A stretch of DNA of 64,000 bases from Corynebacterium pseudokroppenstedtii (GTDB lineage Bacteria > Actinomycetota > Actinomycetes > Mycobacteriales > Mycobacteriaceae). Positions 48,329-57,743 of this stretch are shown one piece after another. The stretch is from the NCBI RefSeq assembly GCF_019754945.1, contig NZ_JAEUWU010000003.1:372001-436000 (forward strand), in the 5' to 3' direction. Position numbers and translations under genes: made by a program. The notes under the pieces were generated by a model. It did no database searches, was not told where the DNA came from, and worked only from the letters and a program-made list of their open reading frames with translations. Numbering within the stretch: position 1 is the first letter of the stretch; each line of letters starts with the position of its first letter.

Positions 48329-48334
48329 TAACCT
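48329..48334 (+). promoter_or_regulatory. -10 box for leaderless pyk
   Basis: TAACCT with 7 nt to GTG 48342. The resulting protein starts MDRRTKIVCTLGPAVAS, as in other corynebacterial pyruvate kinases. Confidence 0.6.
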
Positions 48335-48341
48335 GGTGCTC

Positions 48342-49769
48342 GTGGATAGAAGAACGAAAATTGTTTGTACATTGGGTCCGGCGGTAGCCAGTGCGGAAAA
48401 GATCCGTGCTCTGGTTGACGCAGGAATGGACGTAGCACGACTGAACTGCTCACACGGCGTTCACGCAGACCACGAACAGAACTACAAGTGGGTTCGGCAG
48501 GCTTCCGACGAAACCGGCCGCGCCGTCGGGATTTTGGCTGACCTCCAGGGTCCGAAAATCCGGTTGGGCTGGTTCAAGAACCACGAGGAAATGTGGGAAA
48601 CCGGCGAAACGGTGCGCATTACCGTTGACGAGATCGAGGGTACGCACGACCGTGTATCCACGACGTACAAGAATCTCGCCAAGGATGCTAAGCCCGGTGA
48701 CCGCCTCCTCGTCGATGATGGCAAGGTTGGCCTGGTCTGCAAGGCCGTTGAAGGCAACGACGTAATTTGTGAGGTCACTGAGGGTGGCCCCGTGTCAGAC
48801 CACAAGGGCGTGTCCCTGCCTGGCATGGATATCTCCGTCCCGGCATTATCTGAAAAAGATATTGAGGACCTTCGCTTCGCACTTCGCTTGGGTGTCGACG
48901 TTATCGCTCTGTCGTTTGTCCGTTCGCCGGCAGATGTTGAGCTCGTCCACAAGATCATGGACGAGGAGGGCCGTCGACTTCCGGTCATCGCGAAGTTGGA
49001 GAAGCCTGAAGCCATTGATGCCCTGGAGCCCATCATTATGGCCTTCGACGCCATCATGATTGCCCGTGGTGACATGGGTGTCGAGGTTCCGCTCGAAGAC
49101 GTGCCGATGGTTCAGAAGCGTGCCATCCAGATTGCTCGTGAAAACGCTAAACCAGTCATCGTGGCAACGCAGATGCTGGATTCCATGATCACGAATTCAC
49201 GTCCTACGCGTGCTGAAGCGTCCGACGTTGCTAACGCTGTCTTGGACGGCACGGACGCGGTCATGCTGTCCGGCGAGATTTCCGTCGGTAAGTACCCGGT
49301 AGAGACCGTCAAGACCATGGCCCGCATCGTGAAGGCTGCCGAGCAGGACGGCACGGTGCCGCCGCTCAGCCACGTTCCGCGCACCAAGCGTGGCGTTGTG
49401 TCTTACGCGGCGCGCGATATTGCGGAGCGTTTGAACGCTCGTGCAGTTGTCGCGTTCACCAGTTCAGGCGATACAGCACGTCGTGTGGCTCGCCTCCACA
49501 GCTTCCTGCCGCTGTTGGTGTTCACCCCGAACCCCGCCGTGCGGTCGCAGTTGGCTGTCACGTGGGGCGCGGAGACCTTCTTGACGCCTGAGGTCAAGAC
49601 CACCGACGAGATGGTTGCTGAGGTTGATAAGGCTCTGCTGGCTATCGACGGCTACGAGCGCGGCGACACGGTCGTCATCGCTGCCGGTTCTCCTCCCGGA
49701 GTTGAAGGCAACACCAACATGATTCACGTTCACATGTTGGGTGAAGACCTCGAAGGCCACGAGCGCTAG
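48342..49769 (+). CDS. pyk: Pyruvate kinase
   Basis: Makes pyruvate and ATP from phosphoenolpyruvate. TKIVCTLGPA at the start, the ADLQGPKIRLG loop, VIAKLEKPEAID (catalytic Lys), MIARGDMGVEVP and the LSGEISVGKYPVETV region are intact; 475 residues. The upstream frame reaches a GTG at 48318, but the TAACCT box and the match to the family N-terminus favour GTG 48342. A terminator before and after makes it a single-gene transcript. Confidence 0.96.
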   Translation: MDRRTKIVCTLGPAVASAEKIRALVDAGMDVARLNCSHGVHADHEQNYKWVRQASDETGRAVGILADLQGPKIRLGWFKNHEEMWETGETVRITVDEIEGTHDRVSTTYKNLAKDAKPGDRLLVDDGKVGLVCKAVEGNDVICEVTEGGPVSDHKGVSLPGMDISVPALSEKDIEDLRFALRLGVDVIALSFVRSPADVELVHKIMDEEGRRLPVIAKLEKPEAIDALEPIIMAFDAIMIARGDMGVEVPLEDVPMVQKRAIQIARENAKPVIVATQMLDSMITNSRPTRAEASDVANAVLDGTDAVMLSGEISVGKYPVETVKTMARIVKAAEQDGTVPPLSHVPRTKRGVVSYAARDIAERLNARAVVAFTSSGDTARRVARLHSFLPLLVFTPNPAVRSQLAVTWGAETFLTPEVKTTDEMVAEVDKALLAIDGYERGDTVVIAAGSPPGVEGNTNMIHVHMLGEDLEGHER

Positions 49770-49844
49770 ATTGTCGGTTCCCACACCGTAACCATTGCGA
49801 GATACCGCGATGGCCGGGGTGTGGCGGGTGCCAATCACAACGCG

Positions 49845-49882
49845 AAACCGGGTCGCACCATGATGTGTGCGGCCCGGTTTTT
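49845..49882 (+). terminator. Intrinsic terminator of pyk
   Basis: AAACCGGG-TCGCAC pairs with GTGCGGCCCGGTTT, followed by TTTTT, 76 bp after the pyk stop. It also separates pyk from the convergent amidohydrolase. Confidence 0.82.
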
Positions 49883-49919
49883 CTATGCCTCGCGCTTCGA
49901 AACTTTTCCCAGTTACGCG

Positions 49920-51206
49920 TTACTCCTTGAAAAGGAAGCTGAGCGGTGCTGCCGCAGCAGCCTTCGTCGTCGATGAAATAGTCGAGAGATCGGGAAGGAA
50001 CGTCGCCATATGGTTGGCGGGGACGGGCGTCTCGTCACGCTTCTCCCATTGTTCATCCGGGGTGATGCCGGCAGTCCAGAACAAATAGGGTACATCAAAG
50101 TGCCGCGGTATCTCCGAAAAGTCCTCCGACGCCGTCCACCGCTCAGCATCAATGGAGGAATCCCCAAAGACAGCATCAAATGTCTCGCGGACATGGGAGA
50201 ACAGGGCGGGATCGTTGTCAGTCAGTTCGCCGTGAGCCCAGTACTCTATGTCTGGCTCGGCGGGGCACCCCGACGCCTCACACTCGGCGCGGATCACTCG
50301 TTCGATAGCGCGATAAACATGATCGCGGACGTCGGTGTTGTAGAACCGGCAGTTCAACGTCAGGGTAGCGGTGTCAGGGATGGAATTATTCGTGTTACCG
50401 GCGTGGATTTGGCCGACCGAGACGACGGCGAATTCGCCGGGGTCGACTTCTCGGCCGACGATCCCTTGTAAACGAAGAATGACGTGCGCCGCAACATAAA
50501 TGGGATCCACGGATTGATGAGGACTCGACGCATGAGCGCTCGTTCCATGAATGGTGACCGTGATGGAGTCACACGCTGCGAGGGCGGCCCCGGGCATACT
50601 CATAATCGTTCCGGCTTTTCCAGGAACAATGTGCTGGCCCAGGCAGAGGTCAGGGCGCGAAATCTCATCGGCCAGGCCATCGCGGACCATAGCGCCCGCC
50701 CCAGCGGTGACTTCTTCGGCAGGTTGGAACAGGGCATGGAAGGTTCCTGACCAGCGCTGACGTGTAGCGTCGAGAATGGCAACCGCCCCGAGCAAAGCGG
50801 TGGTGTGCATATCGTGACCACAGGCATGCATGACACCAGTCTCGTTGCCATCACGCCCAGTCGTGCGAACAGTGGAAGCGTAGGGCGCGCCGGTATCTTC
50901 GGTGACGGGTAGGGCGTCGAAATCCGCGCGTGAGAGAATCGTCGGCCCCTCGCCGTTAGAGATCGTTGCCACGAGCCCATGCCCACCTATGGGACGCGAC
51001 ACGGTGCAGGTGTAGTGAGATAACCGCTCGCGTATGGCAATCGCAGTTTTTTCTTCGCGTTCAGACAACTCGGGATGAGAATGCATCCAGGTATAGAACT
51101 CTTGCTGCCAACTGAGATCGGCCGGGTTGGCATCAAGCAACTCCGCAATGGCTGCACCGGGGGCACGGACATGAGCGATGGATTCTATATCTGCAGTGTT
51201 TGTCAT
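49920..51206 (-). CDS. M20-family amidohydrolase (hippurate hydrolase / aminoacylase type)
   Basis: Predicted dinuclear metallo-amidohydrolase of 428 residues. Metal and catalytic motifs are SRADFDALPVTE, MHACGHDMHT, QPAEEVTAGAGAMV (Glu pair) and TASEDFSEIP with a C-terminal NH ligand region (VPANHMATF). The dimerisation domain includes TVTIHGTSAHASSPHQSVDPI. Family members hydrolyse N-acyl amino acids or hippurate, but the substrate cannot be told here. No signal peptide is visible, so it should be cytosolic. GGAGG precedes ATG 51206. Confidence 0.9.
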   Translation of the reverse strand: MTNTADIESIAHVRAPGAAIAELLDANPADLSWQQEFYTWMHSHPELSEREEKTAIAIRERLSHYTCTVSRPIGGHGLVATISNGEGPTILSRADFDALPVTEDTGAPYASTVRTTGRDGNETGVMHACGHDMHTTALLGAVAILDATRQRWSGTFHALFQPAEEVTAGAGAMVRDGLADEISRPDLCLGQHIVPGKAGTIMSMPGAALAACDSITVTIHGTSAHASSPHQSVDPIYVAAHVILRLQGIVGREVDPGEFAVVSVGQIHAGNTNNSIPDTATLTLNCRFYNTDVRDHVYRAIERVIRAECEASGCPAEPDIEYWAHGELTDNDPALFSHVRETFDAVFGDSSIDAERWTASEDFSEIPRHFDVPYLFWTAGITPDEQWEKRDETPVPANHMATFLPDLSTISSTTKAAAAAPLSFLFKE

Positions 51207-51330
51207 TCTTTTCCTCCATCTTCTGGTGAACCGTATCCGTTCACTGATCGGACGCGATGTGCTTTACCAGTGTAGGCGCACCATGCTCGATAGAGTCAGG
51301 CAGCAATCTGCCCCTGGGGCACCGGGTGAG

Positions 51331-53124
51331 TTACTGATAGCTAATGAAGTCCGGGCGAGGTTTAATCGCCATCGTGTCCTTCGGATCGAGCATGGGCTTG
51401 TCCTCGTCGTAGAAGTTCTTCCACCCGAGGCTGATCTTGGGGTTCAAATCCTGCTGGATCACGTGCCAGGTATCCAGCTTGATGGATTGCGATCCGTGGC
51501 CATCGATGTGGATAACCATCGCAATGTTATCGGTACCAGGGATCATCTTGTCGCGGTTGCGAATCATATGAACCTTGAACTGGTGAACGACCAGGGGCTT
51601 TTGTGGCAGTTTGTTGTCCTCAGTGAGCTTGTCCAGCCACTTAACAACGTCGTTGATTTCCTGGGCATCGACGTGACCGATCTGCTCCATGGGCAGTTCG
51701 TTGCCGTAGAGACGCCACTCGGGGTCGAGCGCCAGTCCGACATAGGGCTTCTTGAGCAGCTTCTCGTACTTCTTTGCCTGTTCCAGGAGAGTCATGCGCC
51801 CTGGCTGAAGGTCAATGACCGCATACCCGCCGGCCTTGTTAATAGCATCAATCCACGGCTCGACGGTGTCGGAATCGATGAAGCGACTGTAGGAATTGTC
51901 CTTTTCTGGTTCCGACGACGCAACAGTCACGATGATTTCAAATGCCGGGATCACAGGCTGATCTGTGAAGGCCTCATAGCTCTTGGCCATTTTCTTCGCC
52001 CGAGCGACGGACGCATCTTTTCCTTGTTCCCCGAGGCACCCGAGATCGGGCCCGTCGGTGGAGCCGTAAAGTGCGACGATGTGCCGGCCAGGCGTGACGA
52101 GTCCCCCTCCGCCAGGCTGTTCTTTGTCAATGTTCTTGGCTTTGTCGATACGACGAGAAAGTGTGTCCTTGTCGCCGAACAATTCGCCCAGGGCAATGAC
52201 ATGGTCGTCTTTTTTGACGATCTCGATCGACTCATGGGTGGCGCGGGGGTCGGCTGCGGGAAGGCGAACGACGTTCTGGCCCGCGACGGATGCGTTAGTG
52301 AAACTTGCGGGGCTCGTGTCGGGAGCGACGAACACGTGTCCGTCAGAGTCAGGCTCTTTGTCCGCTTTGCTGTCCGGGTTCCACGGCGCCGTGAGAACCG
52401 GGCGGGGAGTATACGGTGCACCATCCGATGTGGTGGGAAGGTTGGGAGTACTCGGTGCGCTGCTGCTCGCGCTCTTTTTAGCGCTGGACGACGGCTTCGA
52501 CGAGCTTGTGGTACTCGATGTGCTCGCCGCCGCACTGGCCGCCGCTGCCGGCGCAGTCCCGGAGCCGTCGCCTTCAATCGGGGCATCCGGAATGATCACA
52601 AGGTCACGGAAAGAGTATTGACCTTTGTCTAATCCATCTGGCCACGAATCAGGCGTCGTTTCGTGAGTCTTCGCGGACGAAGCCAGCGAGCCTAGCGAAT
52701 CGCCTTTGAGAGTGACAATGTCGTCGACTCCCAATCGATCAAGTTCGGACTCAATGTCTTTACGGGAGTCGTCCTCGTTAGTCGCGTCGATGAGGAAAAC
52801 GGGAACTCCAGCACTGGCGGCCAGGTTGCAGGCCCGTGCGCGCGTGGCGGAATCGGCGTTGGGTCCAGTGACCACAGCGGCTTTTGCTGAGTCCAGGAAT
52901 GTGGAACTCGTCTTGGTACCCGTGGGGTCGTCGCCGATGACGTCCGTTTTGTCCGAAGTCTTCTTTGTTGAGACGGTGTCATTGCCACCACCGCCTGAGC
53001 TACTTGAACAGCCGCTGAGGCTTCCGGCTACTCCGGCAGCTCCGAGTGCTGTGACGGCCGCGCCCACTGTCGTTAAGAATGTCCGGCGAGTGACTGGTCG
53101 GGCAAAAGGACGTGAGGATGACAT
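51331..53124 (-). CDS. Tat-exported lipoprotein with CWB2-like N-terminal region
   Basis: A 597-residue surface lipoprotein. The twin-arginine motif is TRRTFLTTVG (Arg 13-14), and the lipobox ends at Cys 39 (SLSGC). Residues 75-130 (AAVVTGPNADSATRARACNLA ... ELDRLGVDDIVTLKG) resemble one unit of cell-wall-binding repeat 2. A long Ala/Ser-rich linker follows. The C-terminal 270 residues form a globular domain with GRHIVALYGSTDGPDLGCLGEQ, VIPAFEIIVTVASS and GLALDPEWRLYG, which reads like a TIM-barrel hydrolase of unknown specificity. ATG 53124 has AGGAG eight bases upstream; the longer frame to 53322 has no support. Confidence 0.75.
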   Translation of the reverse strand: MSSSRPFARPVTRRTFLTTVGAAVTALGAAGVAGSLSGCSSSSGGGGNDTVSTKKTSDKTDVIGDDPTGTKTSSTFLDSAKAAVVTGPNADSATRARACNLAASAGVPVFLIDATNEDDSRKDIESELDRLGVDDIVTLKGDSLGSLASSAKTHETTPDSWPDGLDKGQYSFRDLVIIPDAPIEGDGSGTAPAAAASAAASTSSTTSSSKPSSSAKKSASSSAPSTPNLPTTSDGAPYTPRPVLTAPWNPDSKADKEPDSDGHVFVAPDTSPASFTNASVAGQNVVRLPAADPRATHESIEIVKKDDHVIALGELFGDKDTLSRRIDKAKNIDKEQPGGGGLVTPGRHIVALYGSTDGPDLGCLGEQGKDASVARAKKMAKSYEAFTDQPVIPAFEIIVTVASSEPEKDNSYSRFIDSDTVEPWIDAINKAGGYAVIDLQPGRMTLLEQAKKYEKLLKKPYVGLALDPEWRLYGNELPMEQIGHVDAQEINDVVKWLDKLTEDNKLPQKPLVVHQFKVHMIRNRDKMIPGTDNIAMVIHIDGHGSQSIKLDTWHVIQQDLNPKISLGWKNFYDEDKPMLDPKDTMAIKPRPDFISYQ

Positions 53125-53146
53125 GTATTTTCTCCTGCGGGTTGAA

Positions 53147-53159
53147 ACACCAGTGGTGT
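53147..53159. promoter_or_regulatory. 13-bp palindrome in the leader of the Tat lipoprotein gene
   Basis: ACACCAGTGGTGT is a perfect palindrome around one central base, 23 bp upstream of ATG 53124. It may be an operator; no regulator can be named. Confidence 0.35.
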
Positions 53160-53300
53160 CCCCATCGTGCGACGACAGAACAGTGCGTGAACGAGGAAAC
53201 TGTAGGCAAAACTGTATGCAATGGAACCTTTTAAGGGCTTTACCGTATTTACTGTAACAATGCGAAATGTTGTGGTGCACTGAGCTGTATCGAGAAAGCA

Positions 53301-53334
53301 GAAAACAGGGGTAGTCGATCACCGAGATACCCCC
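53301..53334 (-). terminator. Terminator of the NCS1 permease gene
   Basis: On the minus strand GGGGTA pairs with TACCCC across a 14-nt loop and TGTTTTCT follows, just after the permease stop. It closes the urease-permease stretch. Confidence 0.6.
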
Positions 53335-53345
53335 GTTGTAGTTAG

Positions 53346-55034
53346 TTACTCAACCGGAAGAACGTGACGGCCTTGCCGATCGGTGGTAAGAGCCAGCGAG
53401 GAAATGTACTGCTTCTCACCTGTAGGGGAAGGAACAGCGGACGCGAGAACATCCGGGCGTTCAACCATTTCTCCGGTGACACAGCATCGGAAGAGCTCAT
53501 CTGACGGATTTCCGTGATCATCGAAAAGAGGGGAGTCTACGCCGTCGTCGGTTCGACGAAGATAAAACTCTCCACGGGTGATGATGGCAATCAATGGTGT
53601 TGCGACGACCGCGATGGCGGCTGCGAGGAGTGCCGAGTAGGGCTGAATGGTCGCGCCGAGGACGCCGAAATACGCAGCGATTGAGGTGGTGGCAGAAAGT
53701 AAGAGCGCCCCGATTCCCACAGGGTTGATCGGGAAAATCATTCCGCGCCGATATTCTGGATAACGGGGAGAAATGCCGAATACATATTTGTTTATCGCAA
53801 TGTCGGATGCGACCGTGAAAATCCATGCGATAGCGACGTTGGAATAGAAGCCGAGAATAGCGTTCAACATGGAGAACATATTGAATTCCATGAGAGAAAG
53901 CGCGATACCGACATTGACAAAGACGAAGACGATCCTGCCTGGATAGCGACGAGTTAAGCGCGTATATGCATTGGTCCACGCTAGTGAACCGCTATATGCA
54001 TTTGTGACGTTAATTTTGATTTGGCTCATGACGACGAGGATCACGGCGAGGGTGATAGCAAGCCAGGTGGGCATCATATTTGTGTACATGGCGAAGAACT
54101 GGTGGACCGGCTCGCTGGCCGTTCCAGGAGAATCATTGAGAACAGCCATGACATACACTGCGAGGAAAACGCCAATGATTTGTTTGGTGGCGCCGAAGAT
54201 GACCCAGCCGGGACCTGAGAGGATGACAGCGGTCCACCATTTGCGTTTGTTGTCCGGGGTTTTGGGCGGCATAAAACGGATGTAATCGATGTTTTCAGCA
54301 ATTTGTGCTGTCAGCGAGAGGCAGACACCGGCAGCTAACATCATGGATGCGAAATCCGCATGGCCGGGCCCATTTCCCGCGTAGTGAGCAAACGTATGGA
54401 CACTCGATGGATGCTGAATCATCAGAACGATGAGGGGAAGAACCATCATCACGATCCACAGCGGATTCGTTGCTTTCTGAATCCTTGATAAGGACTTCAT
54501 CCCGTACATGACCAGTGGGATAACGATCAGCGAAGAGACCAAGTACCCGGCCCATAGTGGGATTCCGAGACCCATTTTGAGCCCTTGTCCCATAATTGAG
54601 CCTTCAGTGGCAAAGAAAATAAAGGTGAACGAAGCGAAGATGATATTTGTTACGACCGATCCGTAATAGCCGAATCCGCTTCCACGTGTAATAAGGTCGA
54701 GGTCTAGATTGTATTTAGCAGCATAGACGGCGAGGGGAAAACTCGACAGAAAGATTAATACCGCTGCGATAAGAATTCCGCCGACTGCGTTCACTGTTCC
54801 GTGCGCAATTCCGATCCCAGCTCCGATAGAGAAATCAGCGAGATAAGCGATACCACCGAGTGCCGACGCTGCGACTGCCGACGTTGCCCAGGTCCGATAG
54901 TGCCGCGGTGCGAACCGGAGGGGATAGTCGTCACCGAAATTGGATTGGGACTGGTGCGGCGTGGGAGCATTCTGGGGATTGACCGGCGTCGTCGCGAGAC
55001 GTACCGGGGTAGTGTCTGTCATCGTCATAGACAC
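53346..55034 (-). CDS. NCS1-family nucleobase/allantoin-type permease
   Basis: A 562-residue transporter with about twelve hydrophobic helices and NCS1 features (DLITRGSGFGYYG, the AYSGSLAWTNAY region). NCS1 carriers move cytosine, purines, hydantoins, allantoin or thiamine with H+ or Na+. Its position behind the urease operon suggests uptake of a nitrogen source that yields urea, such as allantoin or purine; this is inference. A cytosolic C-terminal tail of about 75 residues (from RGEFYLRR) includes FRCCVTGEMVERPDV, which looks like a decayed form of a Cys-rich tail known in some related NCS1 proteins. The start is at ATG 55034 after MSM; a second ATG lies two codons later. Confidence 0.82.
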   Translation of the reverse strand: MSMTMTDTTPVRLATTPVNPQNAPTPHQSQSNFGDDYPLRFAPRHYRTWATSAVAASALGGIAYLADFSIGAGIGIAHGTVNAVGGILIAAVLIFLSSFPLAVYAAKYNLDLDLITRGSGFGYYGSVVTNIIFASFTFIFFATEGSIMGQGLKMGLGIPLWAGYLVSSLIVIPLVMYGMKSLSRIQKATNPLWIVMMVLPLIVLMIQHPSSVHTFAHYAGNGPGHADFASMMLAAGVCLSLTAQIAENIDYIRFMPPKTPDNKRKWWTAVILSGPGWVIFGATKQIIGVFLAVYVMAVLNDSPGTASEPVHQFFAMYTNMMPTWLAITLAVILVVMSQIKINVTNAYSGSLAWTNAYTRLTRRYPGRIVFVFVNVGIALSLMEFNMFSMLNAILGFYSNVAIAWIFTVASDIAINKYVFGISPRYPEYRRGMIFPINPVGIGALLLSATTSIAAYFGVLGATIQPYSALLAAAIAVVATPLIAIITRGEFYLRRTDDGVDSPLFDDHGNPSDELFRCCVTGEMVERPDVLASAVPSPTGEKQYISSLALTTDRQGRHVLPVE

Positions 55035-55146
55035 GTAAATTATGGTGCTAATGTCACGAACGCGCTCCCACTGTATGAATATCAGGTGACCTAGGTAAAC
55101 AACGCGTTACTACGCGGAAATGATCACTAGCGACCCGTGGGGCAAC

Positions 55147-55172
55147 GACGTGTAAAGAAGACGTGTAAAGAA
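55147..55172. repeat. Perfect 13-bp tandem duplication after ureD
   Basis: GACGTGTAAAGAA occurs twice head to tail, ending immediately before the ureD stop codon. Confidence 0.8.
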
Positions 55173-56228
55173 TTAGTACTTCCGCAACCGTGGCGCTGGT
55201 GCTGAAAGAAGCGTTTCTCGCGCCGCGGTCCACAAGCGGTCACGAGCGATTCGTGCCTCATCAGCAGTGGCAGCAAAGATACGCACCCAGACCCCGGATT
55301 CGTAGGGAAGAGTTGATGTAGCCCACCGAACTGATGCCGGGAAATCGGAGTTCGGCAAGCGTCGGAGCACGTCGAGAAGTGCCTGAGTAGCTTGCGGTGA
55401 AGGCACAACTATCCAGACATTGGACCATGCGCCATAGTTACGCATGCCGAGCAGCCGACTGCCCGAATGCGGGCGCAAGAGTCCGCGATCGATAACGAGA
55501 GGTCTGTAGCCAGATTCTCCAAGTCGCCTGCAGTCATGTGGATGGTCAGCTCGTGGCTGGTCGATTCGTGTTTCCATAGACAACGCGTCGTAGCGGTGCC
55601 ACTCACCGCGTCCCAGTCGCCCCGCCGCAATACAATCGCTGACTATCGCGCAGCCTCCTCGAGCAGCTGTTACTCTCATAGACAGATGAGCCCGCGAGCC
55701 CTCATAGGGGATCACATGGTCAGGCATATATTCGAGAGTGCTTCCCGGACCAACAGTCAGATTGACGTGTTGTATCGCTAGCCCCACATCCATTCGATAT
55801 ATAGGCGTCGCCGCCTGAGTGGTGATAAGAGCCGACGCCGGTTTTGCTTCGCCGACGCGAATGTCGACGAGGTGTCGATCATTGTGAGCAAGCCCAGCAC
55901 CCGTGGTCATAACGTAGAGCAACGGTGTGCCAGGCTGGTGTGGGTCCGTGTACAGCGGTCGCATAAGAGCAAGCGGAGCTTTCACGATTTTCTCCGCGAC
56001 GACCGATCTATGTCCCGCATGCTTATCCCCAGTTGAGTCAACTCGGGCATACAGAAAACCGACTTTGCCAGGTGAACCAACCGGAAGTGCCCGGTGGTCA
56101 CCGGACACTGGATGACTGCGAAGCTCCTTGGTGATCCTCGGCGGAATGGGAAGCGTAGCTGCCGCGTCATAGAGGGAGACAAAAGTAGGGGTAGAGATGT
56201 TGCTCTCCACTTTGGTCTGGGGTGTCAC
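55173..56228 (-). CDS. ureD: Urease accessory protein UreD
   Basis: Scaffold that binds apo-urease and recruits UreF and UreG for nickel insertion. The 351-residue product has the family segments DIRVGEAKPASALITTQAATPIYRM, GSTLEYMPDHVIPYEGS, and RYDALSMETRI. It is the last gene of the urease operon, only 3 nt after ureG, with GTG 56228 as start. It is longer than the usual 270-residue UreD because of an extended N-terminus and insertion loops. Confidence 0.9.
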   Translation of the reverse strand: MTPQTKVESNISTPTFVSLYDAAATLPIPPRITKELRSHPVSGDHRALPVGSPGKVGFLYARVDSTGDKHAGHRSVVAEKIVKAPLALMRPLYTDPHQPGTPLLYVMTTGAGLAHNDRHLVDIRVGEAKPASALITTQAATPIYRMDVGLAIQHVNLTVGPGSTLEYMPDHVIPYEGSRAHLSMRVTAARGGCAIVSDCIAAGRLGRGEWHRYDALSMETRIDQPRADHPHDCRRLGESGYRPLVIDRGLLRPHSGSRLLGMRNYGAWSNVWIVVPSPQATQALLDVLRRLPNSDFPASVRWATSTLPYESGVWVRIFAATADEARIARDRLWTAARETLLSAPAPRLRKY

Positions 56229-56231
56229 GCC

Positions 56232-56879
56232 CTACCCCTGGTGAGCTTTTCGCTGCGTCTCCATAAACTCAGCAAGCTCGGACAGTCCGTCACCCGTTAA
56301 CGCGTTGGTCGGTAACACGGGGAGACCACCGCGCACCTCTTTCGCATCAGCGACCATCTTGTCCAAATCACAATGAACATAGGGCGCAATATCCGTCTTA
56401 TTAATAATGAGAAGATCCGATTCCGTGACGCCCGGCCCCCGTTTCCGAGGCATTTTGTCACCTTCCGCAGTGTCAAGAATAAAGACGTATGTTTCCACCA
56501 GCGCCGGCGAAAAAGTGAGCGTCAAATTATCCCCACCCGATTCGAACAACAAAGTGTCGATATCGGGGAAGCGCTCCACCATCTCTGCCGCCGCCATCAA
56601 ATTCATCGTCGGATCGTCCCGGACAGCCGTGTGAGGGCAGGATCCTGTTTCTACCCCCACGATTCGCGCCGGGTCGAGAATTCCATCTAATTCCCGACGG
56701 ATATGGTTTGCATCTTCTTGGGTGTAAATATCATTCGTGATAATTCCCACGCTATGACCGTGCTCGATCAACGTGGGCACCAGTGCCTCGATAATTGCCG
56801 TCTTTCCTGATCCGACTGGACCACCAAATCCGATGCGATAAATCGAGTGCTGTTCACGTCCTGGTTCATTATGTGACAT
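56232..56879 (-). CDS. ureG: Urease accessory GTPase UreG
   Basis: SIMIBI GTPase that powers nickel delivery to urease. P-loop GGPVGSGKTA near residues 19-28, the metal-binding CPH motif in GSCPHTAVRDD, the ESGGDNLT segment and the NKTD base-specificity motif are all intact. Length 215 residues. ATG 56879 has a GTGAGGA site upstream. It lies between ureF and ureD. Confidence 0.96.
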   Translation of the reverse strand: MSHNEPGREQHSIYRIGFGGPVGSGKTAIIEALVPTLIEHGHSVGIITNDIYTQEDANHIRRELDGILDPARIVGVETGSCPHTAVRDDPTMNLMAAAEMVERFPDIDTLLFESGGDNLTLTFSPALVETYVFILDTAEGDKMPRKRGPGVTESDLLIINKTDIAPYVHCDLDKMVADAKEVRGGLPVLPTNALTGDGLSELAEFMETQRKAHQG

Positions 56880-56911
56880 AGCGAAATCCTCACATTTCGT
56901 ACTAGTAATAA

Positions 56912-57715
56912 TTAATTAATGAATAGTCGTGCGGGAGCGGATTCGTGTGCCGCACACGCAACATCCAAAGCAGGGCTTAGTGTTCCTATATCGTCAACGG
57001 ATGAATCGCAACACATCTGTATACAGTCAGCGATATCTGATCCCACCTCATTCACAATCTGCTGGGCACTGATATGGTCAGCCACGCTTAAACGAACCGC
57101 CGCGGAACAGGCTCCAGCCGCAAAAGAAAACAGTTCACAGGACACTGCCATTTCCTGAGACAATCCATTGTGATGATGAATGACTCCAGCGACTATTGCC
57201 TGGTTACCTATGACATTTCCTTCGCGTACGTCGCTGATCAGTGTCCCTAGCGGTGTGTCGTCAGCGGGGCGGAGCACGTCGTCGGCCATTGACAATAATT
57301 GCTTGCCGACGCGCATACTCCCGCGCCGTGCATTATCGCTAGGTTTTGTTGCCAGGAGGACCTCGTCGATGATTCGAAGTGTCTCCGTTGTGGAGTGTGC
57401 AGAGACACTCGCAGACATCGTGGCCGACGTGGATTGTCGCCACTCCTGAGTCCAGGTCCATGCCAAGGCCGTTGCAATTCCATCGGTAGGGGCGACGACG
57501 TCGGTAATAAGCTCGCGAACAGTGTCTGTGAGAGAGGCGTTGTCTAGCCAATGGCACTGAGATAGCCCTTCGAGCCCGTGCGAGAGCGTGTACATTCCCG
57601 ACGGGAACGCCGTGTCTGTCCATTGGAGGGCTGATAGGAAGGCTGGAAACACCGATTGCCATCCAGAACTACCAGTGCTGTTCACGGTCGCGTCGAGATT
57701 ATTGGAAGAAGACAT
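56912..57715 (-). CDS. ureF: Urease accessory protein UreF
   Basis: All-helical accessory protein that joins UreD and UreG in the urease activation complex. Recognisable segments are LQWTDTAFPSGMYTLSHGLEG near the N-terminus, GRRGSM-like RRGSMRVGKQLL in the middle and VIGNQAIVAGVI. The 267-residue length exceeds the usual 220-230 through an N-terminal extension and small inserts. It begins 28 nt after ureBC. Confidence 0.88.
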   Translation of the reverse strand: MSSSNNLDATVNSTGSSGWQSVFPAFLSALQWTDTAFPSGMYTLSHGLEGLSQCHWLDNASLTDTVRELITDVVAPTDGIATALAWTWTQEWRQSTSATMSASVSAHSTTETLRIIDEVLLATKPSDNARRGSMRVGKQLLSMADDVLRPADDTPLGTLISDVREGNVIGNQAIVAGVIHHHNGLSQEMAVSCELFSFAAGACSAAVRLSVADHISAQQIVNEVGSDIADCIQMCCDSSVDDIGTLSPALDVACAAHESAPARLFIN

Positions 57716-57743
57716 GATTCAAAGCCGTCACCGATGTGTCGTG

